From: Platanthera guangdongensis | Taxonomy: Eukaryota; Streptophyta; Magnoliopsida; Asparagales; Orchidaceae | NCBI GenBank assembly: GCA_039583875.1 | Contig: CM077153.1 | Span: 115,440,568 to 115,504,567, forward strand | Direction: 5' to 3' | Length of the DNA stretch: 64,000 bases | In this document: one piece after another, positions 19,399-31,294 of the stretch | Layout: each line of letters starts with the position of its first letter | How positions within the stretch are numbered: position 1 is the first letter of the stretch | Made by a program: the position numbers and the translations under genes | Notes under the pieces: generated by a model | Seen by the model: the letters and a program-made list of their open reading frames with translations, nothing else | Told to the model about the DNA's origin: nothing | The model's database searches: none

Positions 19399-19587
19399 AT
19401 GTTTGCCAGTATTGCACAAGGGTACTTCAGAATTAGGCACTATATAAGTCTGTGCATCTCTCATTTGGATTGTCTTGGAAGCGTGATGGAAATTGAACCC
19501 TAGGGATTTTCTCTTTTCCTCCTGTCTTTCTCTCTTTCCTCCTCTTCTCTCCCTTTCCCCTTCTCTATTTCATAATCTCAGACTACG
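19399..19587 (+). repeat. Second copy of the promoter-like duplicated block
   Basis: Diverged partner of 19185-19365, again with CACTATATAAG and the pyrimidine tract. The two copies are separated by only about 33 bp, so this is a near-tandem duplication rather than an LTR pair with an internal region. Confidence 0.6.
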
Positions 19588-19624
19588 TTGTATTTTAATA
19601 TTTATTTGGAGAGGATAGTCTCCA

Positions 19625-20068
19625 TCAATATATCAAATGGAGTGCATTGGATGGAAGAATGGAGTCGAGGATGTGCCCTGATTTGCCAGACGATGTTAAA
19701 GAGGCCTCGAGCGACATCTTCTGTCCAGCAAGGGCCTCTGGAGCGGGCGAGGGAGATGGATTTGAGTGAAGGCCAGAGATACGTCTTTGTATGAGGGCTA
19801 AGGAGACGTCTTTGTGTGAGGGCCATGAAATCTGGCGAGGGATTTTTGAGGATATTGGTGGCATAGAATGAAGAGGTGATATCAGGGATTCTTGAGAAGA
19901 GGAAGAAGTCGCGGAACAAAGTGTTTTTAGGTTTAAAAGCCTGTGCCTTTCTGGGAGGCGATTTGTTTTTGTCGTGGCAATGTTATGTAGTACAAACAGA
20001 CCAAATTTAAAGTAGCGTGATTTGTAGGGTTGAGATTGAATCGACGCCGTTAGAGGAGAAATTTGCAA
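19625..20068 (-). other. Unidentified open frame with transit-peptide-like start
   Basis: A 147-codon minus-strand frame starts M-Q-I-S-P-L-T-A-S-I-Q-S and is rich in Ser, Leu and basic residues, few acidic, for the first 70 residues, resembling a plastid transit peptide. An overlapping frame at 19602-19919 is also open. I recognise no family. Nearby sequence 19777-19830 has a small internal duplication (GAGACGTCTTTGT). It could be a first exon of a nuclear gene fragment or chance; I lean to chance or a relic. Confidence 0.25.
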
Positions 20069-20218
20069 ATTGTTTTATAGTGCATATATATATATATATA
20101 CAAGTGTCCAACACGGGGCTCCGCCCCTACTCCCCCGCGCGACAGTATCTGGTTCGCAGTGAGCTTCTCCCTCCCCCGATGCGCAACTAGTTATTTTTTT
20201 TAAAATCAACTTTTTTTG

Positions 20219-20255
<37 letters not shown>

Positions 20256-20473
20256 TTTTTGTTTGTCTATATATATTTTAAATTTTTAACAATTTTTTTT
20301 AAGAAATTTTAAAAAATTGGTGTGATCACGGACCTGGGCTTGCTCGCCCTGGGTTATCACCTGATAACCCAATTTTGTAAGCCGTTGGATTTATTAAATC
20401 CAATGGCTGGGATGAAACATGCGGATATTACTTATATCTGTGCTGTGCTGATATCCAACAAACCCTATATATA
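20069..20473. other. Microsatellites and small hairpins, no gene
   Basis: Two TA runs (about 20082-20101 and 20222-20252), a GC-rich patch GGGGCTCCGCCCC, and two near-perfect hairpins: GGGTTATCACCTGATAACCC at 20351-20370 and a 27-base inverted repeat centred on TTTATTAAA at 20381-20407. These look like DNA-transposon debris; no ends could be defined. Confidence 0.5.
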
Positions 20474-20772
20474 TAACCCACATTTGAGCTGGCTGTGCCC
20501 GCATTCGAGCGAGCGGCAGGCACATGTGAGCACTTTCTTTATTAAAAACATATATTCGATATATATTTCGCGCGTGCTGTGCCCACATTTGAGCTGGCTG
20601 TGCCCGCATTCGAGCGAGCTGGAGGCGCATATGAGCACTTTCTTTTATTAAAAAAACATATATTCTATATATATTTCGCGCGAGCTGTGCCTGCATTTGA
20701 GCTGGCTGTGCCCCCATTCGAGCGAGCTGCAGGCGCATATGAGCACTTTCTTTTATTAAAAACATATATTCA
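20474..20772. repeat. Tandem repeat, about 100-110 bp, three copies
   Basis: The unit ATTTGAGCTGGCTGTGCCC with CATTCGAGCGAGC, AGGC-CATATGAGCACTTTC and a TATATATTTCGCGCG stretch occurs three times (starts near 20482, 20583 and 20692). The phrases ATTTGAGCTGG and ATTCGAGCGAGC are themselves related half-units. Both strands stay open across it, which is a repeat effect. Confidence 0.8.
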
Positions 20773-21261
20773 ATGAATACTTAAAAATGTCCGAAAAATA
20801 TGAATAAATATTCCTATTTTTATTTTATAAAAAAATATAAATTTTTACCTAAAAACTCAGTTTCTCTCTTTCTCTTTCCATCTCTCTTCTCTCCCCCTCT
20901 CTTTCTCTCTCCTATCCCTAAATATAAGGATAGGAGCGCTATAAAGATTCCCTCTCCTCTCTCCCTCTCTTCTCTTTCTTCATTGGATGAATGAGATTAA
21001 AAGTTCTCACATATTGGATGACTAAGATTAATTTTACAAATCCAAACTACTTCTTTAATGTATAACAACCCCGTCGGTGGGGTCCGATCAAGCTGCCGCC
21101 AGCGACGGTGTCCTACGGTTTAAAATTTTTTTAAACAACAGCTCACATCAAGGAGCACAGCGAGCGAACAGCCCGGGGAGGGGTAAAATTGGGATATCAA
21201 ATGTAACTGATGCTTGAACTGTAGCTATCAAACTTTTTATGTTATATTAGTACATATTAGT
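20773..21261. other. Low-complexity spacer left of the nested cluster
   Basis: Contains a CT-rich tract (20860-20990), a GC-rich patch near 21065-21120 and AT-rich sequence up to a TA microsatellite at 21270-21284. No coding content seen. The true left boundary of Tekay-1 is hidden in or next to the microsatellite. Confidence 0.5.
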
Positions 21262-24200
21262 GTGTGTCTATATATATATATATAGTAACCCGGTCTTATG
21301 CCCAAAACCGCCGCCTTACGGTGACACTAACACACGAGCTAGTCGACACCGTAATACGCCGATCCTGCCGGATAGTACGATCATTCAACCTGTCGGCTAA
21401 TCGAGAATAGAAGCCTGCAAGTTGTAAGTAAAACTAGTAAGTCTACAGAGTACAACACAATATCATCATATATGTAAATGAAAAGTACAATAGTCTACAA
21501 TGAGTACGAAAATGAGAGAAGAGCTTATGCCCAGTACATGCCAAATAGAAATAAAGCTCTCTCTCACAACAACACTAAGCAGAAGTAAACTCTATCACAA
21601 GTACACTCATCCTCACCTGACGGCGAGCTGCAGTCAGCTCCTCATGTCCTGCCACCTCGTAGTGCTGCTGCTCCAGCTCCTCGAGCTCCTACGGTCACAA
21701 CCGACCGTTAGTCATAAAGACTAAGCCATTTTGTCATCGCCTCACCCCCGCGACTCCTAGGTACCGAGCGGGAGGACGAAGCGAAAAACAACAAGGGGTA
21801 TAAAAAGGAATGCAGGTGACATTGGATCTATTTTATCATGGTTATAGATTAACAATTGTATCTCTACACTAGCAGTTCTATAAGGTATAAGTAGAGTATG
21901 TAAAAAAAAACTGTACTGAAAAGAAGTTCGATGGCAAAAGTAAATTAACTACTACTAAGCTATCATCACAGAACTACCTTAACTTATAAGTTAAGGTTTC
22001 ACAAATGTAACTTATCATATAAAAGAGATCATACTAATTTATATGATAAGGATTTATGATGCGTATGTCCTAAGTATGTATGTATCTTATGGTATGCGAG
22101 TTATGATTCATACATGTGCAACTCACACACACGACTCTGTGATCACAGACCTTTAATTTCCACTTTTTGGAGTTAGCTTAACTATCAGGTACCACCGTTG
22201 TGGCTACGACAACAGTGGAGCGGGCATCTTCACTTTTAGTTGGGTATACACACTTCCAGGCCTAGACCTTCCGTACGCCTCTGAAGTACACACTAGAGTC
22301 TCCACGTAGTAAACCGCTGGAAAATCCACCAGACTTTTTGGTCGGGTGTGCATTTTCGGGGATTGTCCTCCAGACCGCAATATAAACAACATACTTGCCC
22401 CTCAAACCATCACACCTCACCTGAGTCACCGTACTGCCATCGGTGTGACGATTGGTCCAATACCGTATGACCCGCCACTAATATGTTCTATGCACATACA
22501 AATTATTTCCAACCCGAGCCTCCAGCTCGCAGGACAAAACCCGTCCTGTATCCAATCATCCGAGCATCCAGCTCGCAGGACAAAACCCGTTCTGTCTCCA
22601 AACATCCGAGCCTCCAGCTCGCAGGACAAAAACCCGTCCTGTGTCCAAACATCCGAGCCTCCAGCTCGCAGGTCAAAAACCCATCCTGTATCCAAACATT
22701 CGAGACTCCAGTTCACATGACAAAAACCTGTCCTGTATCCAAACATCCGAGCCTACAGCTCGCAGGACAAAACCCTGTCCTGTATCCTCCAACCCTATGC
22801 AAGTGAGATTGTCACATCGTTCCCTTAACCTATTAGACTACTCTTGTCTAATGCTTATTATACCTAGCAACTTAGGGTTTGTCCTTGGACTGCCCAGGGC
22901 ATGCCCGATGAAGGGCTCTCGGGGATACTAGGAACTATGATGGGCTGAAGCCCAAAACACCCTTTCTCAACAACACTTACTTTTATTAATGTTTTCCCAT
23001 TATTAATATCCAACTCTCGATGTTGCTCTTGAGTGAACTTAATAACTTAATATATTATTGGGAGAGCGACTGTCCTCCGCCGGTCTCCATTCTAATTACT
23101 CTCCCGTGACTTACACTCTAACACTCGTTACTATGTAGTGACCCACTTGTGACACCAATCGGGGTTTCAACTTCCCAATACACCTCTCAGTCCAACCATC
23201 TATTATTTCCCTGTGGGTCCTAATGTTACATGTCACCTTTTTGCTAAGCGCAACCCATGATCTAATTCTAACCCAAATGAGATGACTTCCAATTCTTTCG
23301 GCTGAAGGCCCTAACTATTTATTATGGGTTTGTCATATACATAATATCAACCATTCAAAATTTCATCATTTTTCTAAGTATTTAGGACATAAATTAATTT
23401 ATTTAATTAGGTGACCTAGGTCACTTTGTACATGAGCTATTATATTCAATGGTCCATTATGTCTAGATAATTTACCTGGAGTTCATCTAGGTTAAAATAA
23501 CTGTTCACCAAAGATACTAATTTTCCCACTTCATTTACCATTCATTTTCTATTTATGTTTATAATCCCAATTATTTCATTTTCCAAATGAATTACATAAA
23601 ATATTCAACTGAAAATTCATAGAAAATTACTGGTGATTAATATTGTCATAACTCATAAAAATACTCCAAACAAGAATTCATACCCCTAACCAGTGATTTG
23701 ACCTAAAATAATTACAAGTGAACATTATTACAAAAATGCCACTACCATGGTTTTCAGCATACTCAATCATGCAAAATTCTTAAATAAATTGACAAAGGTT
23801 TATATCACAAAAACAAGACTATATACATTTTTCACAATTTTCCAAATAGTATTACCCCTGTATTTAATTTAAATCTCAAAAGGATAAAATTGTAAATATA
23901 CTAAATACACAAAATATAATCCTCAAACAGATTTATAAATTTTTTTAGAGATGTAAAACGTCCTATTAGGGCTGGTATCAAAATTTTAGAATTTTACAAG
24001 GTCAGTAGACCTATATCTCATTTTTATTTATAAAAGAGCTTATTTTCCAATAATTCAAAATAATGAGATTTTTGATCCCAAAATCCCAAGCTTTCTTTGG
24101 GAGGTGTAATTCATCCCTTAAAGACTGTCCAAAATCCCATGGACATGCATTGAGCCAAATGAGCTAACTTCCCATTTTCCTTTTTCTAACTATTGGCACA

Positions 24201-25359
24201 ACATTTACCAATCTACCCTTTCCATGCGTGTTGGATTTCCCAAACATGCAGAAGTCCAAATGATCTGAAATTTTTTTCATGGTCATATAATGACCCAATG
24301 ACCATGCCAACCAAATTTGGAGGCATTTGGAAGAGGGAATCTTCCTATGTTCCATTTATTTAATAATTGATATTTCTATAAAAACTATAGAAAAATATCT
24401 CCCAAAAATTCTGATTTTTGGACAACACCTAAGTCTAGCATAAACACATGCATGACCAAAATCTAATTGCATGTGGACTTAGGGTTTGACTTAGGCATTC
24501 ATTTAAAATTCTGCCCTAGCCTAGGACCAGTCCTAGGAGATTGACCCTACAGGGAGTTACAGTATACCAAATTACAAGTTTAAGATGTCAAATTAAAGGT
24601 GAGACCTAGATCTACCTTTTTCATGTTGGACGTTATTTCTGGAAATGTCTCTAAGAGGCCTAAATAATTTATGCAAGGTGACTGTTCAACTGTGACAAAA
24701 AAAATGAAATCAATTAATATGATCCATAGTTTAATATTACATTTAAATGGACGACATCGGCTCATCTTCCCCAATGAGCCGATGGTCCAGATCATCGCGA
24801 GCTGTAGCTCTTTGATCTCCACTCTTCCGGTCATCTGGCCACCGCCGTCGATTGTCGTTGCCACCTCCGTTGAGGTGGTGGCTAGCGTTTCCCGGCGACA
24901 TGACCGCCGGAGGCGGCTCCTCCGGCGAACCCGAGCAAGAAAAAAAGCTCGTTTTTTCTTCCTCTTTCTCACATGGCTTCAGGCCCAGTTGAGCCCGATA
25001 TCTCTCCTAGTGGATCTAGAAGACTAGCACCAAAGAAGGGGAGGAGAAACAGACCTGTAGTCGCACTTGGCAGCGAGTACGGTGGTGGTGAGCCATGGCC
25101 GACAACTTCTCTGGCTATCTCCTTTCTCTAGCTATTCATTTCCACTCCTCTGGACTCAATGAAGACGATGATGACCTTGATTTTTTACTCAGAGTTGACG
25201 GTTTAAGGACTTTGAATAAGGGGAGTGGCTGGGAGTGGCGGGGCATAACGATGCATGGCTGGTCGTCCTTGAGCATGGTTCCTCCATGCCGCCACGTGTC
25301 ACCATAATATTGGACCGTCCAATTATTACTTTAATTAGGTCTTGATTGAAAGGACCGGG
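21262..25359 (-). repeat. Tekay-1 left (3') LTR, first part
   Basis: Collinear with 44760-48820, beginning with the shared GGTCTTATGCCCA and GCCGATCCTGCCGG blocks and ending at GGACCGGG where the nested chromovirus enters. The first 30-40 bases of the LTR, present in the right copy as TGTAAGACCCCCCTCTCC, are replaced here by a TA microsatellite. No genuine genes inside; small frames near 24580-25300 are incidental. Confidence 0.85.
22515..22795. repeat. 45-bp tandem repeat in the Tekay-1 left LTR
   Basis: Six units of about 45 bp, each with CGAGCCTCCAGCTCGCAGGA then CAAAACCCGTCCTGTATCC. CGAGCCTCCAGCTCG is partly self-complementary. The right LTR has five such units at 46030-46255. It lies about 1.25 kb from the LTR start, the same place where Tekay-2 has its own array. 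Confidence 0.88.
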
Positions 25360-26622
25360 TGATGTAGGGTAGGCTATGAAGGGCACCACTTAGGCTCTAA
25401 ATGCAACACAACAACTGGTTCATGCAACAGATTAATAGAGCAATGAAGAAAGCAACGCCACAAACAAATAACTACAACAAGATTTTATTTTAATATTTGG
25501 CAAATTTCTTAGTTGGCTTTCCTCCGCTCGGAGGGCCAGAAGCGAAGCGTGCGGTGAAGGAATCCACCTGCAGATTAATAATCAACCGATACAAAATGCC
25601 ACAAACTAACTCCAAACAAATATGAGATCTCCAATAATAATATCCAGAAAATAGTACACCACAATCACAAAAAAAAAAACTCAAGACTAGGGGCTGATTT
25701 CGGGCAATGGAAGTGGAAGGTGCGGGTGGCGTATATCGGGTGCCGGGTGGTGGAGCCGGAGGTGGGAATGACGGGGAGGGGCTGTTTTGGTGGTGGGAGA
25801 AGGGATCGGGACGAAAACGGGCGGATCCGGATGAATACGTTCGGATCCGGGCTCGGGTGGACGGATCCGGTAATAGATGGCCGGATCCGGCTCGGGAAGG
25901 GTGGATCCACGGAGTTGGGGTGGAGACGGAGCGTTGGCGGGCTGGTGGGAGGTGGAAAAGGGGGGGGGGGGGGGGCTGATTCCAGGCGGCGGGTTGCTGG
26001 GAAGGGTGGCCGGCCTGGGTAGGGAGGAGAGGAGGGGGTTCCGGCGGCCGGATCTGGGCGGAGGGAGGAAGGGGGCTGGCGGCCTGGGTTGGGGGCAGCG
26101 GGAGGGGTTGCCGACGGCCGGATCTGGGCGGAGGAAGGAAGGGGGCTGGCGGCCTGGGTTGGGGGCAGCGGGAGGGGTTGCCGACGGCCGGATCTGGGCG
26201 GAGGAAGGAAGGGGGGGCTGGCGGCTTGGATGGGGGAGGAAAAGCGAGGGAGAGGAAGAGGAAACTTACCCCAAGGCGTCGGCACCAAGGGTCCACGGCG
26301 TCGGCACCGCGGAAGACCACCGGAAGTAGGGAAGAGGCTCTCCAACTTCAGCAATGAAAAACCTAAAATCAGCCACTAGTCCTATTTATAAGAAAGCAAG
26401 CATGAGGGCATCCCATCCAACGGCTATGATTGGCCGGTGGGTTTGCCCTTAAATAAAATAAGTACGCGTCCAAAAAAAATACATAAATATATAATTCTGA
26501 TTCGCGGCGACGTGCCGGACGCAACCGCGGGGTCGGATCGGCGATCCGATCACGTCTTCCGGCGGGAATAAATGAACGTGGGTCCCGCCCCATCATGTGC
26601 ACGATCCGATGGATTCCCATCA
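25360..26622 (-). repeat. 3' LTR of the young chromovirus
   Basis: 1263 bp. It holds a 16-base G run at 25960-25975 and a roughly 67-bp G-rich unit (GGCCGGATCTGGGCGGAGG) repeated about three times at 26040-26215. A TATA box lies at 26383-26391, and a donor/acceptor pair matches the intron described for the 5' LTR. Long Pro/Arg-rich frames on both strands here come from the G/C-rich repeats and are not genes. The pol frame of the element runs about 24 codons into this LTR. Confidence 0.92.
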
Positions 26623-29393
26623 ACTCCCCCCGACTGAAAGGCATTCATCTCCGAGGAATGGAGACGATCGTACTGGAGTCGAAGTCCGGGGGCAAGTCGA
26701 TCAAGCTCTGCCGGTAGTATCCAAGCGTCGTCAGCGTCTGTACGACCCCGCCAATGAACCAAGTAGCGAAGGCGCGGCCCGTCCGTGGTGGGAACAATCT
26801 GGTGGGATCTGATCTCCGTGATGCTCTCGTCTCTCATGGTGGGATCCGGTGTGAGTGGTGATGCCGGCGGTGGTACCAATGGCGACGAACTCCCAGGGGA
26901 AAGGGTGTCAGTAGTGGGCGGGCTGTGGTGGCCAACTGGTGTGGGTGTGGCGGTGGGGAAGGCGGGCAAGAGGGAAGAAGGTGGCGCACCTCCACTGCTC
27001 GGGTCCCCATAGTCATGAGGCTCGTAATAGGGTGTCAGATCCTCGATATTAAAAACTGGATGAATCCCCATGGTTGTCGGGATATCTAGCTTGTAGGCGT
27101 TTGTCCCAATCCGACTAATAACTGAGAAAGGACCCATTCGCCTGGCGCTTAGCTTCTTGGCAGACCCCGAAGGGAGTCTCTCCGGGCGGATTCGTACCAT
27201 CACCCGTTCGCCAATATTAAAAATGCGCTCTCGTCTTCGCTGATCTGCGTGGGTTTTATAATTTTCATTGCTCATATTAATACGTCGGCGAACCGACTCA
27301 TGCAACTCATGCAGATGCTGTGCAAATGACTCGGCAGACTCACTAGGACGAGACTCTAACGGGCTCGGAATAAGGTCAAGGGGTTTCCTGGGGTCGTAAC
27401 CTGACACTATATGAAATGGACTCAAGCCAGTAGTCCTATTGACGGAGCTATTATATGCAAACTCGGCGACCGGCAAGTGTAAGTCCCAACTACCCACTCG
27501 CTCACCCACTAGACATCTCAACAAGTTCCCTAAACTCCTATTTACTACCTCTGTCTGGCCGTCCGTCTGTGGGTGGTAGGCAGTCGAGAACTTAAGGGTG
27601 GTGCCAGTCTTGAGCCACAGGGTCTTCCAGAAGTAGCTCATAAATCTCACGTCACGGTCTGATACGATGGTCTTGGGAAGGCCGTGTAACCGGAAAACGT
27701 CCCTCATGAAAATGGATGCAACGTGGGTCGCGTCCGCCGTTTTGCGGCATGCAATGAAATGAGCCATCTTCGAAAAGCGATCAACCACCACGAAGATGGA
27801 ATCGTGCTTCCGAAGAGTGCGGGGAAGTCCAAGAACGAAGTCCATGCTAAGGTCCTCCCAAGGCCGACGTGGGACCGGTAGAGGAGTATATAGGCCCGTG
27901 TTCTGCTTCGTGCCCTTGGCCGTCTGGCAGGTACGGCAATGGCGGACGACTCTAGTCACATCCTTCCTAAGCGTGGGCCAGTAGAGACGGTCCTCCACAA
28001 TGGCTATAGACTTGTCGCGCCCAAAATGTCCGGCGGCTCCACCCGCATGCAACTCCCAAATCAGGAAATCACGATACGATGTTCGGGGAATGCATAGGCG
28101 GGATCCATGGTATAGATATCCCTCGAAGATCTGATATCCCTCAACAGGGTTTGGGGGATCTCGGGATATGGCGGTGTAAATCTCACCAAAATCAGGGCAC
28201 GTCGGATACTCTAAGATCATGCGCTCAAGCCCGTCAACGCGGGCGGTCATCGTCTGAAGCAAAGAGACACGACGACTCAACGCATCGGCCGGCTTGTTCT
28301 CAACACCCGCGCGGTGCTTGAGAACGTAATGAAAATCCTGCAGATATTCAACCCACTTCGCATGTCGGTGGCCCAGCTTCCGTTGCGAATCGAGATAACG
28401 GAGGGCCTGGTGGTCGGAGTACAACACGAACTCCCGGGGAAGGAGATAGTGTCGCCAGTAGCGCAGAGACTGGACAATAGCATAAAATTCTCGATCATAG
28501 TTCGAGTACTTTTGCTTTGCGTCATTCAGCTTCTCACTAAAGTAGGAAACTGGGTGTCCCTCTTGGCTCAATACGCCACCTATGCCGATACCGGACGCGT
28601 CGCAGGCGACCTCAAAGGCGCAACTGAAATCTGGTAACCTCAGGACGGGAGCTGTCGTCAATCTCTCCTTAATCTCCTCGAAGGCTCTGGTGGCTGCGTG
28701 GGTCCACTGAAACTCTCCCTTCTTGAGACAGCTCGTGAAGGGGGCCATGATCGTGCTGAACCCCTGGACAAACCTCCTATAGAAGGTGGCAAGCCCGTGA
28801 AAGCTACGAGCCTCGTGGATATTCCTAGGTACAGGCCAATCTCGAATAGATTTGACCTTCTCAGGGTCCACGGAGACTCCGGTGGAGGAAATAATAAAGC
28901 CTAGGAAGTGGACGGACTCGGACAGAAAGGTGCACTTCTTCAGGTTCACATACAGCTTCTCTTGACGGAGGGTGACAAAGAGAAGTCTCAAATGATCGAG
29001 GTGAGCGGCCTGAGTCTGGCTGTAGACTAATATGTCATCAAAGTACACCACCAGGAACTTGCCCATGTAGGGCCGCAACACCTGCGACATAACTCGCATG
29101 AATGTGCTCGGGGCGTTGGATAGCCCGAATGGCATGACTAGCCACTCATACAGACCGTTCTTGGTCTTAAATGCGGTCTTCCACTCGTCCCCCTCACGAA
29201 CTCGTATCTGATGGTACCCGCTGCGGAGGTCGATCTTGGAGAAGATCTGGGCACCGGACATAGTATCCAGTAAGTCATCGAGTCGTGGGATGGGGAAGCG
29301 ATACTTGACCGTGATCTTATTGATGGCGCGGCTGTCGATGCACATACGCCAACTACCGTCCTTCTTAGGGTAAGAAGGGCGGGAACCGCACAA
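26550..29393 (-). pseudogene. Chromovirus pol: RT, RNase H, integrase, chromodomain
   Basis: The 947-codon open frame begins inside RT, at a frame break with the upstream gag-protease frame near 29370, so its first Met is not a real start. RT motifs include F-S-K-I-D-L-R-S-G-Y-H-Q-I and the active site V-Y-F-D-D-I-L-V-Y-S (about residues 110-120). RNase H starts V-A-C-D-A-S-G-I-G (about 260). Integrase shows H-F-G-R-D-K and C-R-T-C-Q-T-A zinc ligands, then V-V-D-R-F-S, V-S-D-R-D and Q-T-E-V-V-N-R as the DDE residues. A chromodomain near the end (Y-L-V-H-W-R-G-R-T, W-I-L-P-A-E) may steer insertion to chromatin marks. All catalytic residues look intact. The frame continues across the polypurine tract into the LTR before its stop. 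Confidence 0.92.
26623..26634 (-). promoter_or_regulatory. Polypurine tract of the young chromovirus
   Basis: Reverse complement reads GTCGGGGGGAGT immediately before the LTR start TGATGGGAATCC. It would prime plus-strand DNA. Confidence 0.85.
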
Positions 29394-31294
29394 GGACTCA
29401 TGCTCTCGCGAATGAACTGCTTCCGAAGAAGCTCGTCAACTTGCCGTTTGAGCTCAGCGTGCTCATCCGGGTGCATACGGTAGTGAGGCAGGTTCGGGAG
29501 GGAAGCTCCCGGGACTAAATCAATGGCATGCTGAATATCCCGGGGGGGAGGCAGCTCATCGGGGAGCTCGTCTGGCATAATGTCCGCAAACTCGCCTAAC
29601 AGGGGACGCACCGCGAGTGGGAAATCGACTGGAGCGTCCTCGGTAACCTGGGTAGCGGCGACTACATAAATGACGTCGGACTCGGCACTATCTCGCAGGA
29701 ACTCACCTCGCCTCAGAATATGCAGTGGTCGCGAGGCGCTCGTGCTCGGAGATGACTCTACCACACCCTTGGGTCGATCTCGGGGCTGGGTGGGCGTCAA
29801 CGTGATCTTCCGCCCCTTATCATAAAAGACACACGTGTTCGAGCGACCGAAGCACGTGACATCACGATCAAAAAGCCAGGGGCGGCCAAGCAACACGTGA
29901 GCGACGTCCATGGGAATAACATCGCACCAGACCTTGTCCTGAAAGGACGCAATAGTGATCGGGACCAAACAACGCTGGGTGACCTGAATCGCCGTCTTGT
30001 CAACCCAGACGACACGGTACGGATGGGGGTGAGGCTCTGCCTTCACCTGCATACGGTCAAGCGCTCTCTGGGCTACAATATTCACGCAACTCCCACCATC
30101 AATGGCTAGCTTGCAGGGACCGCCTGCACTAGGGAGGTACGTGTAAAAGATGGTCGTGCGTCGCCAGTCCTCGTCCACACGTGGGGTGTGTAGGAGGCGC
30201 CGAATCACTCCCACCTCTAAGGATCGCTCTGCATCACTCTCCCAACCTTCCTCGACTGCAGCCCTAACCTCCTCTGGGGCCTCCTCTTCACCCTCCAAAC
30301 CCTGCTCCTCCTCTTCCTCAAGTAACAGGGTCCGCATGGGGCACTGCGCCGCCACGTGGCCCCTGCCAGAGCATCTAAAACATACAATGCCCCCAGATCG
30401 CTGGCCATCAGTGGCTACGGCTTTACCCTTCGCATCCGCGGGGATGCGCGAGGGTGCGGCCGTGGTGGTCTGGGGAGGAGCGGGCTTCCTAAAGGTCGAG
30501 GAATCAGTCCGAGAGGTGAACTGCCTCGTACTAGACGAACGAAGGTACTGCTCATACTCGAGGGAGAGCTGGAATATCTGATCAACCGTCTCCAAGCGGT
30601 GGGGAATCAACTCTCTCCGAATATCGGAGCGAAGGCCCGCCTTGAAACGGGCGGCAGTGGCAATAGGTTCCTCTGAAATATCACTCCTGACGACCAGCTC
30701 ATCGAAGCGAGCCATGTACTCAGCGACAGTAAGCGTCCCCTGTCGTAAGTTCTGTAGCTGCTCAAATAGCTGATCCCGATATGACGCGGGGAGGTACTTC
30801 TCCTTCAGTCTCTCCTTCATCTCGTCCCATCTGGTGATGGGGTAGTAACCATCCCGCTCTAGAGCTCTCTCGACACTAATCCAGAACACCTTAGCTTGCC
30901 CGATCAATTTCATCTTTGCAAAGCGGACGCAGCGCTCGTCACTCATGTCGTACCACTCGAAGTAGTGGTCCATGTCCAAGAGCCAATCGCTGAAGGTTTT
31001 TGGATCTAGGCGACCATCGAATGAAGGGGCATCGAGGCGGATGCGACGAGTGATGTCAAAGCCACGGTCGCCTCTCCGCGGGTTTGGATAATCATCAGGA
31101 TCATCGTCACGGTCATAGTCGTGTCGAGCGGGCGGGGGTCCGCGCTCACGTCGACCCGACGGGTAATACTCGTCGCGACGCTGGTCGTGGCGACCGAGCG
31201 GGGACACGCGGTTCCTAGGGCCAGGCTGTCGTGGTACACGGTAATCCTCCCACGGGGGTGGGGGTCGGCCACGAGGGGCTCTGGGTTCCGCCAT
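29138..31294 (-). pseudogene. Chromovirus gag-protease and start of RT
   Basis: A 718-codon frame. An Arg/Asp-rich N-terminal segment (residues 1-80) is followed by a retrotransposon gag domain (about 85-255; F-D-G-R-L-D-P-K-T-F-S-D-W, K-L-I-G-Q-A-K-V-F-W, E-Y-M-A-R-F-D-E-L). A CCHC knuckle C-F-R-C-S-G-R-G-H-V-A-A-Q-C comes next, then an acidic linker. The pepsin-like protease has I-D-G-G-S (about residue 400) and V-L-L-G-R-P-W. RT begins with A-E-L-K-R-Q-V-D-E-L-L and M-S-P-C-A-V-P-A-L-L, after which a one-base deletion in a short C run shifts the frame near 29370 and the remainder is nonsense. The start at 31294 lies within an overlap with the next frame, so the natural start is probably upstream. 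Confidence 0.9.

Noticed and set aside
22426..22931. Cys/Gln-rich repetitive peptides at 22426-22931 and 45930-46229
   Set aside because: They translate the 45-bp tandem array of the Tekay-1 LTR in several frames at once; 45 is a multiple of 3, which keeps frames open.
24580..25030. Small basic frames near the 3' part of the Tekay-1 LTR (also 48204-48441)
   Set aside because: Composition is driven by CCGGCGG-like sequence, and the partner LTR breaks the frames.
25490..26379. Long Pro/Gly/Arg-rich frames on both strands in the chromovirus LTRs (also at 31801-32692)
   Set aside because: They are identical in both LTR copies, lie on both strands of a G-rich repeat, and most of the region falls in a predicted intron.
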